Source: Paenibacillus peoriae KCTC 3763 (GTDB taxonomy: Bacteria; Bacillota; Bacilli; Paenibacillales; Paenibacillaceae). From it: 64,000 nt of DNA. The notes under the pieces are model-generated. The model was not told where the DNA came from. It did no database searches and saw only the letters and a program-made list of their open reading frames with translations. Shown here piece after piece: positions 46,106-55,392 of this stretch. Position numbers and translations under genes: made by a program. The stretch lies in NCBI RefSeq assembly GCF_000236805.1, contig NZ_AGFX01000038.1:1-64000 (forward strand), given 5' to 3'. The stretch's first letter is position 1. Each line of letters opens with the position of its first letter.

Positions 46106-46274
46106 AGTCATTATAAAACAAATTGAAACCGTATTCAATAGGTATATTATTTTTTTATTTTGCCAAAACAACACCCTTGTTTTATCTTAAACACGTTACT
46201 TTTCTCATTAAACAACCTCCAATACGGATTTGACTCTCGATTTGAAAGCGTATATAATCCAAATGAGTTTAACA

Positions 46275-46290
46275 ATAGAAACGTTTCGAT
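46275..46290. promoter_or_regulatory. LacI-type operator, copy 2
   Basis: Identical 16-bp site to the one at 46090-46105, about 138 bp before the GH3 start codon. Two sites 185 bp apart in one divergent promoter could allow DNA looping by a tetrameric or paired dimeric repressor and coordinate both operons. Confidence 0.75.
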
Positions 46291-46427
46291 TAATAATACA
46301 ACCGAATATTATGCATCTATACTAAGCTATTAGCCTGTTCAGCACTTTTATGAAACCAATTTCGCCAACAAATCTCATGAATCTGAAAAAGAAAGCTGTC
46401 TACCAACGCAGCTTACGGAGGATTATG

Positions 46428-48602
46428 ATGGAACAACAACTAAATTCCTATTTGCAAAGCATGACCCTTGAAGAAAAGGTCGACCAGTTGCTTCAGCTTG
46501 TGGGCGCCTTTTTTGAAGATGCCGGAACAGACGGCCAAATTACCGGGCCTATGGCTTCTCTTGGCATCACCGGGGAAACCATCCACAACGTCGGTTCCGT
46601 ACTTGGCCTCGCAGGAGCCAGGGAAGTGATTCGTGTACAGCAGGCTCATTTGAGCAAAAACCGTCTGGGCATTCCACTTCTAATTATGGCAGATATTGTA
46701 CACGGCTTCAAAACGATTTTTCCGATACCTCTGGCTATAGGTTGCTCCTGGGATATGCGACTTGCAGAAGAGAGCGCTACCATTGCTGCGAGGGAGGCAG
46801 CTGTGTCGGGGATACACGTTACTTTTGCCCCGATGGTCGATTTGGTGCGTGACCCGCGCTGGGGCCGTGTTATGGAATCTACAGGAGAAGACCCTTACCT
46901 CAACAGCGAATTTGCCCGTGCGTTTGTACGTGGCTTCCAGGGCAAGGATCTGACGAACGATACAGACCGGGTGGCCGCGTGCGTGAAGCATTTTGCCGCA
47001 TATGGAGCTGGCGAAGGCGGACGGGATTACAATACTGTCGATCTGTCCGCATGGCAGCTGCGAGAGTATTATCTTCCCTCCTACAAAGCCGCGCTGGATG
47101 AAGGCTGTGAAATGGTGATGACCTCCTTCAATACCGTGGAAGGTGTAGCCGCAACGGGCAACAAGCGCCTGATGCGCGATTTGCTTCGCGATGAATGGGG
47201 CTTTGATGGTGTACTCATCTCGGATTGGGCCGCTATCAAGGAGCTGATCCCCCACGGCATCGCCGAAGATGAGCGCGAGGCAGCACAGAAAGCATTGCTG
47301 GCAGGCGTGGATATCGAAATGATGACCTCCTGCTATAACGGGCATCTGCCTGAGCTGGTTCGCAGCGGACAGCTGGACGAAGCACTCGTCGATGAAGCGG
47401 TGATGCGTGTGTTAAAGCTCAAGCAAAAGCTGGGCTTGTTCGACAATCCGCTGCGCGGCGCGGACCCTCAGCAGGAGCGTGAGGTTGTGTTCTGCGATGC
47501 TCACCGGGCGGTGGCCAAGGAACTGGCGATCAAGTCATGCGTGCTGCTCAAAAATGATTCCGTTCTTCCATTGAAGCGCAGCCAGCATATAGCGTTGATC
47601 GGACCGTTCGCAGAGAGCGGTGATATCCTCGGCTCGTGGTCCTGGAGCGGTTCGCAGGATGAAGCGATTCGTGTGGCTGATGGCTTCCGATCAAAAATAT
47701 CCTCCTCGCTGCTCGCGGTCGCAACAGGATGTTCTATAGAAGATATCACCGAAGAGCAATATGTAGAAGCTCTGCAGGCTGCCAGCCAAGCAGAAGTGAT
47801 CGTGCTGGCGCTTGGAGAGCGCTCGGATATGAGCGGTGAAGCAGGCAGTCGCTCGAATATTCGCCTGCCCCAAGCCCAGTTGGAGCTGGTAAAGCACCTG
47901 AAAACACTGAATAAGCCTATGGTAGCCGTCTTGTTCAATGGTCGCCCATTGGACCTGCACGGTGTCATTGAAGAAGCAGACGCCGTGCTGGAGGCTTGGT
48001 TCCCCGGTGGCGAAGGCGGCGCAGCGATTGCCGATTTGCTGTACGGCGATGCCGAGCCTACAGGTCGTCTGACGATGTCCTTCCCGCAATCGGTTGGACA
48101 GGTGCCCGTGTATTACAATCATTTTAATACAGGACGTCCACAGCTAGATCCGAATACCAAGGAACGCTACGTGTCCCAATACCTGGACGTACCGAACGAA
48201 CCTTTATTTCCGTTCGGATATGGCCTGAGCTACACCGAAGCAGCTTATGACAGCGTACAGCTTTCCAGCGAAACCCTTATACCCGGTCAGGCGCTGACGG
48301 TTAAAGTACGGGTAAAAAATATAGGAACTCGTCCCGTCGAAGAAACCGTGCAGTGCTATGTCCGTGACATCAGCGGAGATACGGTTCGCCCGATGAAAGA
48401 ACTGAAGGATTTCCGCAAAGTCCTCCTTACCCCAGGCGAAAGCCGGGAAGTCGAATTTGCATTGACCGAGCCGCAGCTGCGCTATCATCATGCAGACCTG
48501 AGCTTTAGCAGTGATAGCGGTGAGTTTGCCGTCTTTACAGGACCTAACAGCCGGGATACGACCGAAGGGCGTTTTCGGTTAGTGGAAGAAACAGGAAAGT
48601 GA
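46428..48602 (+). CDS. GH3 beta-glucosidase
   Basis: About 724 residues. The GH3 N-terminal barrel shows FAPMVDLVRDPRWGRVMESTGEDP, CVKHFAAYGAGEGGRDYNTVDLS and the nucleophile region GVLISDWAAIKEL; the C-terminal GH3-C domain (SCVLLKNDSVLPL) and a Fn3-like domain follow. No signal peptide, so it is intracellular. ATG 46428 is 6 nt after GGAGG. Next to a GH94-type phosphorylase and LacI regulator it matches Listeria lin1840, a sophorose-preferring beta-glucosidase, so it probably splits sophorose or similar beta-linked oligosaccharides. Confidence 0.94.
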   Translation: MEQQLNSYLQSMTLEEKVDQLLQLVGAFFEDAGTDGQITGPMASLGITGETIHNVGSVLGLAGAREVIRVQQAHLSKNRLGIPLLIMADIVHGFKTIFPIPLAIGCSWDMRLAEESATIAAREAAVSGIHVTFAPMVDLVRDPRWGRVMESTGEDPYLNSEFARAFVRGFQGKDLTNDTDRVAACVKHFAAYGAGEGGRDYNTVDLSAWQLREYYLPSYKAALDEGCEMVMTSFNTVEGVAATGNKRLMRDLLRDEWGFDGVLISDWAAIKELIPHGIAEDEREAAQKALLAGVDIEMMTSCYNGHLPELVRSGQLDEALVDEAVMRVLKLKQKLGLFDNPLRGADPQQEREVVFCDAHRAVAKELAIKSCVLLKNDSVLPLKRSQHIALIGPFAESGDILGSWSWSGSQDEAIRVADGFRSKISSSLLAVATGCSIEDITEEQYVEALQAASQAEVIVLALGERSDMSGEAGSRSNIRLPQAQLELVKHLKTLNKPMVAVLFNGRPLDLHGVIEEADAVLEAWFPGGEGGAAIADLLYGDAEPTGRLTMSFPQSVGQVPVYYNHFNTGRPQLDPNTKERYVSQYLDVPNEPLFPFGYGLSYTEAAYDSVQLSSETLIPGQALTVKVRVKNIGTRPVEETVQCYVRDISGDTVRPMKELKDFRKVLLTPGESREVEFALTEPQLRYHHADLSFSSDSGEFAVFTGPNSRDTTEGRFRLVEETGK

Positions 48603-48615
48603 GGCGCAACCTTTG

Positions 48616-51600
48616 ATGAATACAAGTCTGGATCAAAATATTCTTCTGCGGGCAGGCGACCTGTCCTTTACCTTCCTGAGCAGTGGTGATGTGTACAAAA
48701 TCGCTCATGGCTCAACCATGATCAACCAGTTGCTGACCAATTCGGTCGACGGTTCCCTGAACAATCTGTACTTGAGACTGTACCGTCCGTCCGGCGTGAG
48801 CATCGCTCCCCTGCTTGGAGTTCGTTCACCTGGAGTGATCCGCCAGACGGATCGGCAGATTATTTGGGAAGGCTTCACCGCTGGTGTAGGCTATCAGGTA
48901 GCCTTTACACTAAGCAGTCTGGGAGTATGGTTCTGGGATATAGTCCTACAGGGCGATGACGTTGAGGCAGATATCGTGTACGGTCAGGATGTCGGCATTG
49001 CGGATACCGCTGCTGTACGCAGTAATGAAGCTTATTTGTCTCAATATATTGACCATACGGTCTACCATGACGAACAAAGAGGCTACACGGTTTGCTCCCG
49101 CCAAAATCAGCCGCAAAGTCAGGCATTCCCTTACCTTCAGCAAGGCTCGTTAACCCGTACCGTCGGCTACTCTACGGACGGATTTCAGTTCTTTGGACTT
49201 TCGTACAAAGAAACGAATGAGCCGGAAGCACTGCGCCGCGACTCGCTCGCCAATGAAGTGTACCAATACGAATTCGCCTATATTGCATTGCAATCCGAGC
49301 GGGTGAAGCTTGCTGGGGAAGCTCGCTTTACCTTTTACGGCCTGTTCCGGCCGAATCATCCTACTGCAGTAACGAAGCTGGAGCATCAGGAACTGGTGAC
49401 AAAAGCACGCAAAGAAGTCGCTGCCATTCTGACCATCGCTTCTGATGCCGCCATCCCGGCACATGCCGCAGGTAATTTACAGGCAGTGCATGTAGCTCCA
49501 GCCCCAACGATCGGTGAGCCGCTGCACACCCTGGACCTGACCGATGCCGAGGTGGAACAGCTTTTCCCGAAACGGCAGGAGGAAGAACGAGATGGCGATG
49601 CACTACTTTCCTTTTTCACGGACAGCTATGAGCATGTCGTACTCAAATCCAAAGAGCTTCGTGTAGAACGTCCCCACGGGCATATTTTAATGGGTGGACA
49701 TTATACAGGAGGCAATAAAGAAACGATTACTACCACCTCCTATATGTATGGAGTGTTCAATTCCCAACTCGTCATCGGCAACACGAATTTCAACAAAATG
49801 ATCACAAACACGCGTAATGCGCTTAACATTCCCAAAACATCCGGGCAGCGTATCTATGTCGGAATCGAAGGGAAATACCGTCTGCTCACGATGCCTTCCC
49901 TGTTCGAAATTGGCTTTAACTATGTACGCTGGTATTACAAAACCACTGACGACACGCTCATCATTACCAATTATACGAACGCCGACACACCAGAAGTACG
50001 GCTTCACATGCGCTCGGCAAGCGGCAAGGCCTATCCGTTCCTTGTGACTCAGCAGCTATCCATGCATGTGAACGAATATGAGCTTCCGTTTCATATGGAA
50101 CGCGAAGGCGATGCTCTGCTCTTCCGGGCAGACTCCGCTTCACTGAGCGCCGAAGCCTACCCGGACCTGCTGTACCACATGCAGGTAAAAGGCGCTCCGC
50201 TACAGCAAGTTAGCGGCGCTCGCGCACTGCTGCAGGGCGCAGCCTGCCCTGATTCATCGCTGGTCGTGCTGGAGCTGGGCGATAGCAGCGAATGGACCTG
50301 CACCGTGCAGGGCTGGCTGCATGGGCGCTCGGCCGGGAAAAACCAGGCGCGAAGAGAGCGCCGCGTCTCCTTTGAGGACGAGCGTGAGCGCTATCGCGAA
50401 TATTTGGCCGCGCTTATGAACGGTTTCCATCTAACGCAGGGCGGTCATGAAACCAGCGAGCTATTCCGTGTGAACGCGGTGGCCTGGTGGTATACCCACA
50501 ATATGCTTGTCCACTATTCCGTACCCCATGGTCTGGAGCAATATGGCGGGGCAGCTTGGGGAACGCGTGACGTATGTCAGGGACCAGTGGAATATTTCTC
50601 AGCCGTACAAAAGTATGATGAGGTCCGTTCCATTCTGCTGACTGTATTCAGCCATCAGTATGAGGATAGCGGAAGCTGGCCGCAATGGTTTATGTTCGAC
50701 AACTACACCCGCGTGCAGCAGGAAGAAAGCCACGGTGATATTATCGTCTGGCCGCTCAAGGTACTGGGCGATTATTTGACCGCGACGCGGGATTACAGTA
50801 TTCTGGGAGAAAATGTACCCTTCACCCATCGGCATTCTTTCGATTTTACCAAGCAGACTGCGACGCTCATGGAGCATGCAAAGAAGGAAATCGAGTATAT
50901 TCGGGCGAATTTCCTTCATGACACGCATCTGTCGGCCTACGGCGACGGAGATTGGGATGACACGCTCCAGCCAGCCAACGCTCAGTTGAAGCAGTACATG
51001 GCGAGCAGCTGGACGGTTGCACTCACCTATCAGGTGATTAGCAGCTTTGCTGATGCTTTGAGTGAGGCCCCGGCAGGCGTCGTCGACGAGGCAGACAGGA
51101 TTGCCCGGGATCTTCATCGGATGGCCGAAGGCATCCGCAAGGACTTTAACCGCTATATGCTAGAAAGCGGTACCATCCCGGGCTTCGTGTATATGGAGGA
51201 GCTTGGCCAGCCCAAGCTGATGCTCCATCCGTCCGACACCGAGACGGGCATTCACTACCGCTTGCTGCCGATGACACGCAGCATGATCAGCCAACTGCTC
51301 ACACCTGAGCAAGCTTTGGCTCATGAGCAGCTCATCCGCGAGCAGTTCCTCTGCCCGGATGGGGTACGCCTGATGAACCGCCCTGCGCAATACGATGGCG
51401 GTGTCAGCTCGCACTTCAAGCGTGCAGAGCAAGCGGCCAACTTCGGACGTGAAGTCGGGCTGCAATATGTGCATGCCCATATCCGCTTCGTGGAGGCGAT
51501 GGCCAAGCTGGGGCGCAAGGATGACGCCTGGCACAGCCTGAAGCTCATCAATCCGGTTGGCATCCGCACGTCCGTCCCGAACGCTGAATGGCGTCAGAGC

Positions 51601-52056
51601 AACGCCTATTTCAGTAGCTCGGACGGCAAATTCAATACCCGTTATGAGGCACAAGAACGATTTGGCGAACTGCGTGAAGGAGCCGTACCGGTCAAAGGCG
51701 GCTGGAGAATCTACTCCAGCGGTCCGGGGATCTACATGAACCAGCTCATTTCGAACGTGCTGGGTATTCGTCAGTCGGGCGAAGACCTGATTTTGGACCC
51801 TGTGCTGCCGGACGATCTCAACGGATTGGAATTTGAGTTTTCCTTTGCCGGAAAACCAGTCACCTTTGTTTACCGTATGCTGCAGGAGCATCATAACGGT
51901 GAGCAAGGCCGTGCATTATTAAACGGAACACCGCTGGAGAGTGAGCCTGCTGGCGATAATCGCTACCGCTCCGGCGCCATGCGCATCAAGCGCGACATTT
52001 TCGAGCAGGCGCTGGCAGACTATGATGGTGTACATCGTCTGGAGATTATTTTATAA
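48616..52056 (+). CDS. GH94-type phosphorylase, probable 1,2-beta-oligoglucan phosphorylase
   Basis: About 1146 residues, the size of the Listeria enzyme and much larger than cellobiose phosphorylase (about 800). N-terminal beta-sandwich domains (from LRAGDLSFTFLSSGDVYKIAHGSTMINQLLTNSVDGSLNNLYLRLY) precede an (alpha/alpha)6 barrel with AVAWWYTHNMLVHYSVPHGLEQYGGAAWGTRDVCQGPVEYF and the general-acid aspartate region SAYGDGDWDDTLQPAN (about residues 775-787). GH94 phosphorylases split beta-glucosidic bonds with phosphate to give glucose-1-phosphate, saving ATP. No signal peptide. TTG 48613 or ATG 48616 start; 10 nt after the GH3 stop. Confidence 0.88.
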   Translation: MNTSLDQNILLRAGDLSFTFLSSGDVYKIAHGSTMINQLLTNSVDGSLNNLYLRLYRPSGVSIAPLLGVRSPGVIRQTDRQIIWEGFTAGVGYQVAFTLSSLGVWFWDIVLQGDDVEADIVYGQDVGIADTAAVRSNEAYLSQYIDHTVYHDEQRGYTVCSRQNQPQSQAFPYLQQGSLTRTVGYSTDGFQFFGLSYKETNEPEALRRDSLANEVYQYEFAYIALQSERVKLAGEARFTFYGLFRPNHPTAVTKLEHQELVTKARKEVAAILTIASDAAIPAHAAGNLQAVHVAPAPTIGEPLHTLDLTDAEVEQLFPKRQEEERDGDALLSFFTDSYEHVVLKSKELRVERPHGHILMGGHYTGGNKETITTTSYMYGVFNSQLVIGNTNFNKMITNTRNALNIPKTSGQRIYVGIEGKYRLLTMPSLFEIGFNYVRWYYKTTDDTLIITNYTNADTPEVRLHMRSASGKAYPFLVTQQLSMHVNEYELPFHMEREGDALLFRADSASLSAEAYPDLLYHMQVKGAPLQQVSGARALLQGAACPDSSLVVLELGDSSEWTCTVQGWLHGRSAGKNQARRERRVSFEDERERYREYLAALMNGFHLTQGGHETSELFRVNAVAWWYTHNMLVHYSVPHGLEQYGGAAWGTRDVCQGPVEYFSAVQKYDEVRSILLTVFSHQYEDSGSWPQWFMFDNYTRVQQEESHGDIIVWPLKVLGDYLTATRDYSILGENVPFTHRHSFDFTKQTATLMEHAKKEIEYIRANFLHDTHLSAYGDGDWDDTLQPANAQLKQYMASSWTVALTYQVISSFADALSEAPAGVVDEADRIARDLHRMAEGIRKDFNRYMLESGTIPGFVYMEELGQPKLMLHPSDTETGIHYRLLPMTRSMISQLLTPEQALAHEQLIREQFLCPDGVRLMNRPAQYDGGVSSHFKRAEQAANFGREVGLQYVHAHIRFVEAMAKLGRKDDAWHSLKLINPVGIRTSVPNAEWRQSNAYFSSSDGKFNTRYEAQERFGELREGAVPVKGGWRIYSSGPGIYMNQLISNVLGIRQSGEDLILDPVLPDDLNGLEFEFSFAGKPVTFVYRMLQEHHNGEQGRALLNGTPLESEPAGDNRYRSGAMRIKRDIFEQALADYDGVHRLEIIL

Positions 52057-52204
52057 AAAGCATTTTGCATACCAGGTATAGGCAACAAAGCGATGGCGAT
52101 CTTGCGGGGTCGCCCTTTGCTGCTCACCTGCGGGGCTACGATATTTGAACTCAATTTGTGGTTAATAATAAATAAACAGAAACGGACGAAAAGGAGGTGG
52201 CGAT

Positions 52205-53209
52205 GTGGTCAGCATTAAAGACATCGCCAAACAGGCGGGCGTTTCCATATCCACCGTTTCATATGCTTTGAACGGCAGCGATAAGGTAACGGAAGAGACT
52301 TGCGCACGTATTTTGGCGATTGCCAAAGAGCTTAACTATGTGCCAAATGCCGCCGCACGAAATCTCAAGAAAAGGCAAACCAAAATTATTGGCGTTTTCC
52401 TGACTGATTTTCGCGGAGACGTGTATGGAGATTTATTGTATGGCATCAAGGAAATTTTGAACCGCAAAGAATATGACCTCATCGTATGCAGCGGCGAACA
52501 GTCTCACCGAATGCTGCCGGAGCGCATGATCGACGGAGCCATCGTGCTGGATCAGACGTTTGATAGTCAGGAATTGCTAAGCTACGCCGAGCGGGGACAT
52601 AAAATTGTCGTGCTGGACCGTGAGCTGAATCACCCTAACATTAATCAGGTGCTGCTGGATAACAAAGCAGGTGCCGCGCTTGCGATAGAGCATCTATTGG
52701 AATTGGGACACCGCAAGCTGTATGTGGTCACCGGACCAGACGGCTCCTACGACTCATGGCAACGAATGCAGGCGGTCAAACAGACCGTTGAACGGAGCGG
52801 CGTTGCCGAAATGATCGAGATTCCTGGCAATTTCGAGAAAACAGGCGGCGAGCAAGCGGCCGAGATCATTTTGCAGCAGCATGTTCGCCCGGATTCGGGG
52901 CCCATAGCTGTATTTTGTCTCAATGATGAAATGGCCGTAGGCTTTTATAATCGGATGACTCAGTCTGAGCTAATGCTCGGCAAAGATATTCATATCGTCG
53001 GCTTTGATAATATTGAGCTGGCACAATATATTCAGCCCCGCCTGACCACCATTGACTATTCCAAGCGCAAATGGGGCGCTGTGGCCGCCGAGCAGGTTCT
53101 CAAAATTATTGCAGGGGAAGACGTGGATCATGAACGATTGTACGTTACGCTTGTCCAAAGAGAATCCGCAGGTGCAGTGTGTATGCCCCAAGATCAACAA
53201 AATATATAA
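52205..53209 (+). CDS. LacI family transcriptional regulator
   Basis: 334 residues. N-terminal LacI helix-turn-helix VSIKDIAKQAGVSISTVSYALNGSDKVTEETCARILAIAKELNYVPNAAARNLKKRQTKIIGV, then a periplasmic-binding-like effector domain. GTG 52205 start after AAGGAGG. It is about 150 nt after the phosphorylase gene and closes the locus, as does lin1838 in Listeria innocua. It likely represses the divergent operons through the two GAAACGTTTC sites at 46.1-46.3 kb and is induced by the imported oligosaccharide. Confidence 0.96.
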   Translation: MVSIKDIAKQAGVSISTVSYALNGSDKVTEETCARILAIAKELNYVPNAAARNLKKRQTKIIGVFLTDFRGDVYGDLLYGIKEILNRKEYDLIVCSGEQSHRMLPERMIDGAIVLDQTFDSQELLSYAERGHKIVVLDRELNHPNINQVLLDNKAGAALAIEHLLELGHRKLYVVTGPDGSYDSWQRMQAVKQTVERSGVAEMIEIPGNFEKTGGEQAAEIILQQHVRPDSGPIAVFCLNDEMAVGFYNRMTQSELMLGKDIHIVGFDNIELAQYIQPRLTTIDYSKRKWGAVAAEQVLKIIAGEDVDHERLYVTLVQRESAGAVCMPQDQQNI

Positions 53210-53212
53210 TAA

Positions 53213-53254
53213 AAAGAACTTCCACAGCCCCAGAATACGGGTGGGAAGTTCTTT
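53213..53254 (+). terminator. Terminator after LacI regulator gene
   Basis: An 11-bp perfect stem (AAAGAACTTCC / GGAAGTTCTTT) with a 20-nt loop directly after the stop codon. It also separates this gene from the convergent secreted protein gene. Confidence 0.7.
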
Positions 53255-53291
53255 GGGTTATGCTCTTGTCCGCTCTACTACAAGCGTATTT

Positions 53292-54512
53292 TTAAAACTT
53301 TCCGTTCGTATTTTTCCACTCCGCTTTAGGCGGAACGTCCTGAACTACATCCCAGTGCTCTGCTACTTTTCCGTTCTCCACACGCCACATATCATAAACA
53401 GCCGTTGAGGTTCCCTGTGGTGATTTGATTTCACTCACAACCAGCACGAAGTTTCCTTCTCCAATGACCATATGGACCTGATCATATCCAAAGGAAGCTC
53501 CCTGGCTTCCCGCTGCGGAGAATGCTTGCTTCAGAATGGATACACCGTCACCAAAAAGAGGATTATGCTGAATGTAATGATCACCGTTATAGTAGCTTTC
53601 CAGTGCGGCGCGGTTCTTGCCCACCAGGATATCATCCACAAACTTGCGGATCAACGCTTTATTCTTCCCGGTTTGGTTGCGATCCGTGATTTGTGTCGTT
53701 CCGTCAATCATTGTACGTCCGCTTGGATTAGCTGGAGCCAACGCTTGGCTGTTGTCCCAGTGCTCCACAATTTTCCCATTCTTGTCGAACCGGAAAATAT
53801 CAAACAACACGCTTGGTTTCCCTGCATCCGTCTCCTTGTAATGAACGGCTACATAATCTCCATCCTGAATCACTCTCTGGATATCGACCTGGGTATTAGC
53901 TCCCTTCATTTGACGAATACCTTCTATCAGGCCATCTCTACCGTTAGCAAAGCTCAGATTGTGCTGGATATATTGATCCTTGCTGATCCAGGTCTCGGCC
54001 GCTTTTGTATCTCCGGTTTCGAAGCTTTTCAGAATTTCAACGACCTTATCCTTATTGCTCACCCCGATTTGCACCGTTTGGCTGGCCGGGTCCCAAGTCA
54101 CTTGCTTGCCCCACGCTTCTTTGATAACATCAACTGGAACATAGGTTACCCCTTGTTTGGTCAAGATGGGCGAGGTGGACAGCGGCACCTTAATCCCGTT
54201 GATTTGCGCTTCCGGATTGCCTGACACCAGCACAACCGTCGCTTGATCATAACGAATGGTCGTGCTTTGACGCGCCGTATTGAACGTAATATGCTTGGAA
54301 TCCAGTGGAATCCCCAAACTGGAAGCCAATTGTCTCAAAGGAATCAAGACCTGCTGATTTTGCACGATAGGAGCAATTTTGTAAGTCTCTTTCTTGCCAT
54401 CTACCCAAACCTGGATACCTGTAGCGGGTTTTACCTCGGCTGCCAAGGCAGGTACAGCAGAAGATAGCACGAGCAAGCCAGCAAGTGCAGCAGTAACCGT
54501 ATGTTTTTTCAT
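53292..54512 (-). CDS. Secreted protein with copper amine oxidase N-terminal and two SnoaL-like domains
   Basis: 406 residues. Signal peptide MKKHTVTAALAGLLVLSSAVPALAAE; a copper-amine-oxidase-N domain (about 30-150: IQVWVDGKKETYKIAPIVQNQQVLIPLRQLASSLGIPLDS ... VPVDVIKEAWGKQVTWDPASQTVQIG), a cell-wall-associated repeat of Bacillota; then two tandem SnoaL/NTF2-like domains (about 155-265 and 280-400), each with YIQHN. Internal duplication is clear by comparison. SnoaL domains bind small polyketide-like ligands or act as hydrolases; here the ligand is unknown. Terminator-flanked, monocistronic. Confidence 0.88.
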   Translation of the reverse strand: MKKHTVTAALAGLLVLSSAVPALAAEVKPATGIQVWVDGKKETYKIAPIVQNQQVLIPLRQLASSLGIPLDSKHITFNTARQSTTIRYDQATVVLVSGNPEAQINGIKVPLSTSPILTKQGVTYVPVDVIKEAWGKQVTWDPASQTVQIGVSNKDKVVEILKSFETGDTKAAETWISKDQYIQHNLSFANGRDGLIEGIRQMKGANTQVDIQRVIQDGDYVAVHYKETDAGKPSVLFDIFRFDKNGKIVEHWDNSQALAPANPSGRTMIDGTTQITDRNQTGKNKALIRKFVDDILVGKNRAALESYYNGDHYIQHNPLFGDGVSILKQAFSAAGSQGASFGYDQVHMVIGEGNFVLVVSEIKSPQGTSTAVYDMWRVENGKVAEHWDVVQDVPPKAEWKNTNGKF

Positions 54513-54865
54513 GAATGTAAACCCCTCTCATCTTGTAAAATAAAGTATTAAAAACACTTCCTTTTATGTAACTATTATAGTTACATCTAACCACAAAAAG
54601 CAACTCTTCCCCACTTACCTAACTTTAAACCCCATTTAAATCTTTTGAAACCACCATAACCCCATCCATTCAAACTTTTATACGAGACCGTTAAACAGCA
54701 AGCCACAAACCTTACTTCATTTACTCCCAATTCAAATTCATTAGGAACCTGTGCACATCACCCAAGAAATTAACTCACAAAAGCGGGTCCTATCGCCAAG
54801 CAATGTACGCTTGTGAACAGGAAACCCGCTTTTTTACATCGTTATATCATGATTCAGTTATATCG
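54513..54865. other. Intergenic region between secreted SnoaL protein and CcdC gene
   Basis: 353 nt holding the promoter side of the secreted protein gene, an AT- and CA-rich stretch at 54600-54770 without a credible frame, and the terminator of the CcdC gene at 54777-54835. Confidence 0.5.
54777..54835 (-). terminator. Terminator after CcdC gene
   Basis: Stem AAAAGCGGGT / ACCCGCTTTT with further CCT/AGG pairing and T5-6 and A-rich flanks, placed just after the CcdC stop codon on the minus strand. Confidence 0.75.
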
Positions 54866-55351
54866 TTATACCGATAACGTTCTCCGAAACTTGATGAAGC
54901 TCCCAATCCGCCAGATTGATATATATACGAGCGCCATCGTAATCGCCAGCATGCTAATTTCGCTTGTACCCAAACTGCTGAGATACTGGGTCAAAACGAC
55001 ACGAATCAGAATAATGGCGATAATAATGTATTTGAAATATTGGTTCGGCTTGGGATAAATGAGACCGTCATCTCGTCTTTCATACGCCGTATGCAGCAAA
55101 ATGACATAGCCAAACAGAACCCCTAGCAGCCCGGCGGCCAACAGCTCCCAAAAGGCGGGAAGCGCATGCGTCTGACCGGGAATATGCAGCAATTGATATA
55201 CAGATATCATCATAATCGGAAATGCGATAAATAAAGGAAGCAGAATCCGGATTCCGTTTCCTTTTACCGGCCCCCTTCTTCTTTTGGTTCTCAGCCAGAT
55301 CATCAGCCCCACCAGAACCGCCACTAATGCATATGTGAATATCGTCGTCAT
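54866..55351 (-). CDS. CcdC family membrane protein (DUF1453)
   Basis: 161 residues with five hydrophobic segments. N-terminal ALVAVLVGLMIWLRTKRRRGPVKGNGIRILLPL and a TM ... HTAYERRDDGLIYPKPNQYFKYIIIAIILIRVVLTQYL core match CcdC (PF07301), linked by family to cytochrome c maturation but also found widely alone. The specific role here is unknown. It is separated from the ABC operon by about 40 nt on the same strand and could be its last gene. Confidence 0.8.
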   Translation of the reverse strand: MTTIFTYALVAVLVGLMIWLRTKRRRGPVKGNGIRILLPLFIAFPIMMISVYQLLHIPGQTHALPAFWELLAAGLLGVLFGYVILLHTAYERRDDGLIYPKPNQYFKYIIIAIILIRVVLTQYLSSLGTSEISMLAITMALVYISIWRIGSFIKFRRTLSV

Positions 55352-55392
55352 GGTGAAATTCCTTTCTAGTATGGATAGTCATTTGTTCTATA

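Larger units (their letters stand above)
46007..46427. other. Divergent promoter region of transporter and GH3/GH94 operons
   Basis: 421 nt, AT-rich, holding both LacI-type operators. The stretch 46130-46260 includes long T and A runs and no gene-like frame with a ribosome site. Confidence 0.55.

Noticed and set aside
51160-51906. Long minus-strand frame inside the GH94 gene
   Set aside because: Shadow of a high-GC coding region; no ribosome site or recognisable domain.
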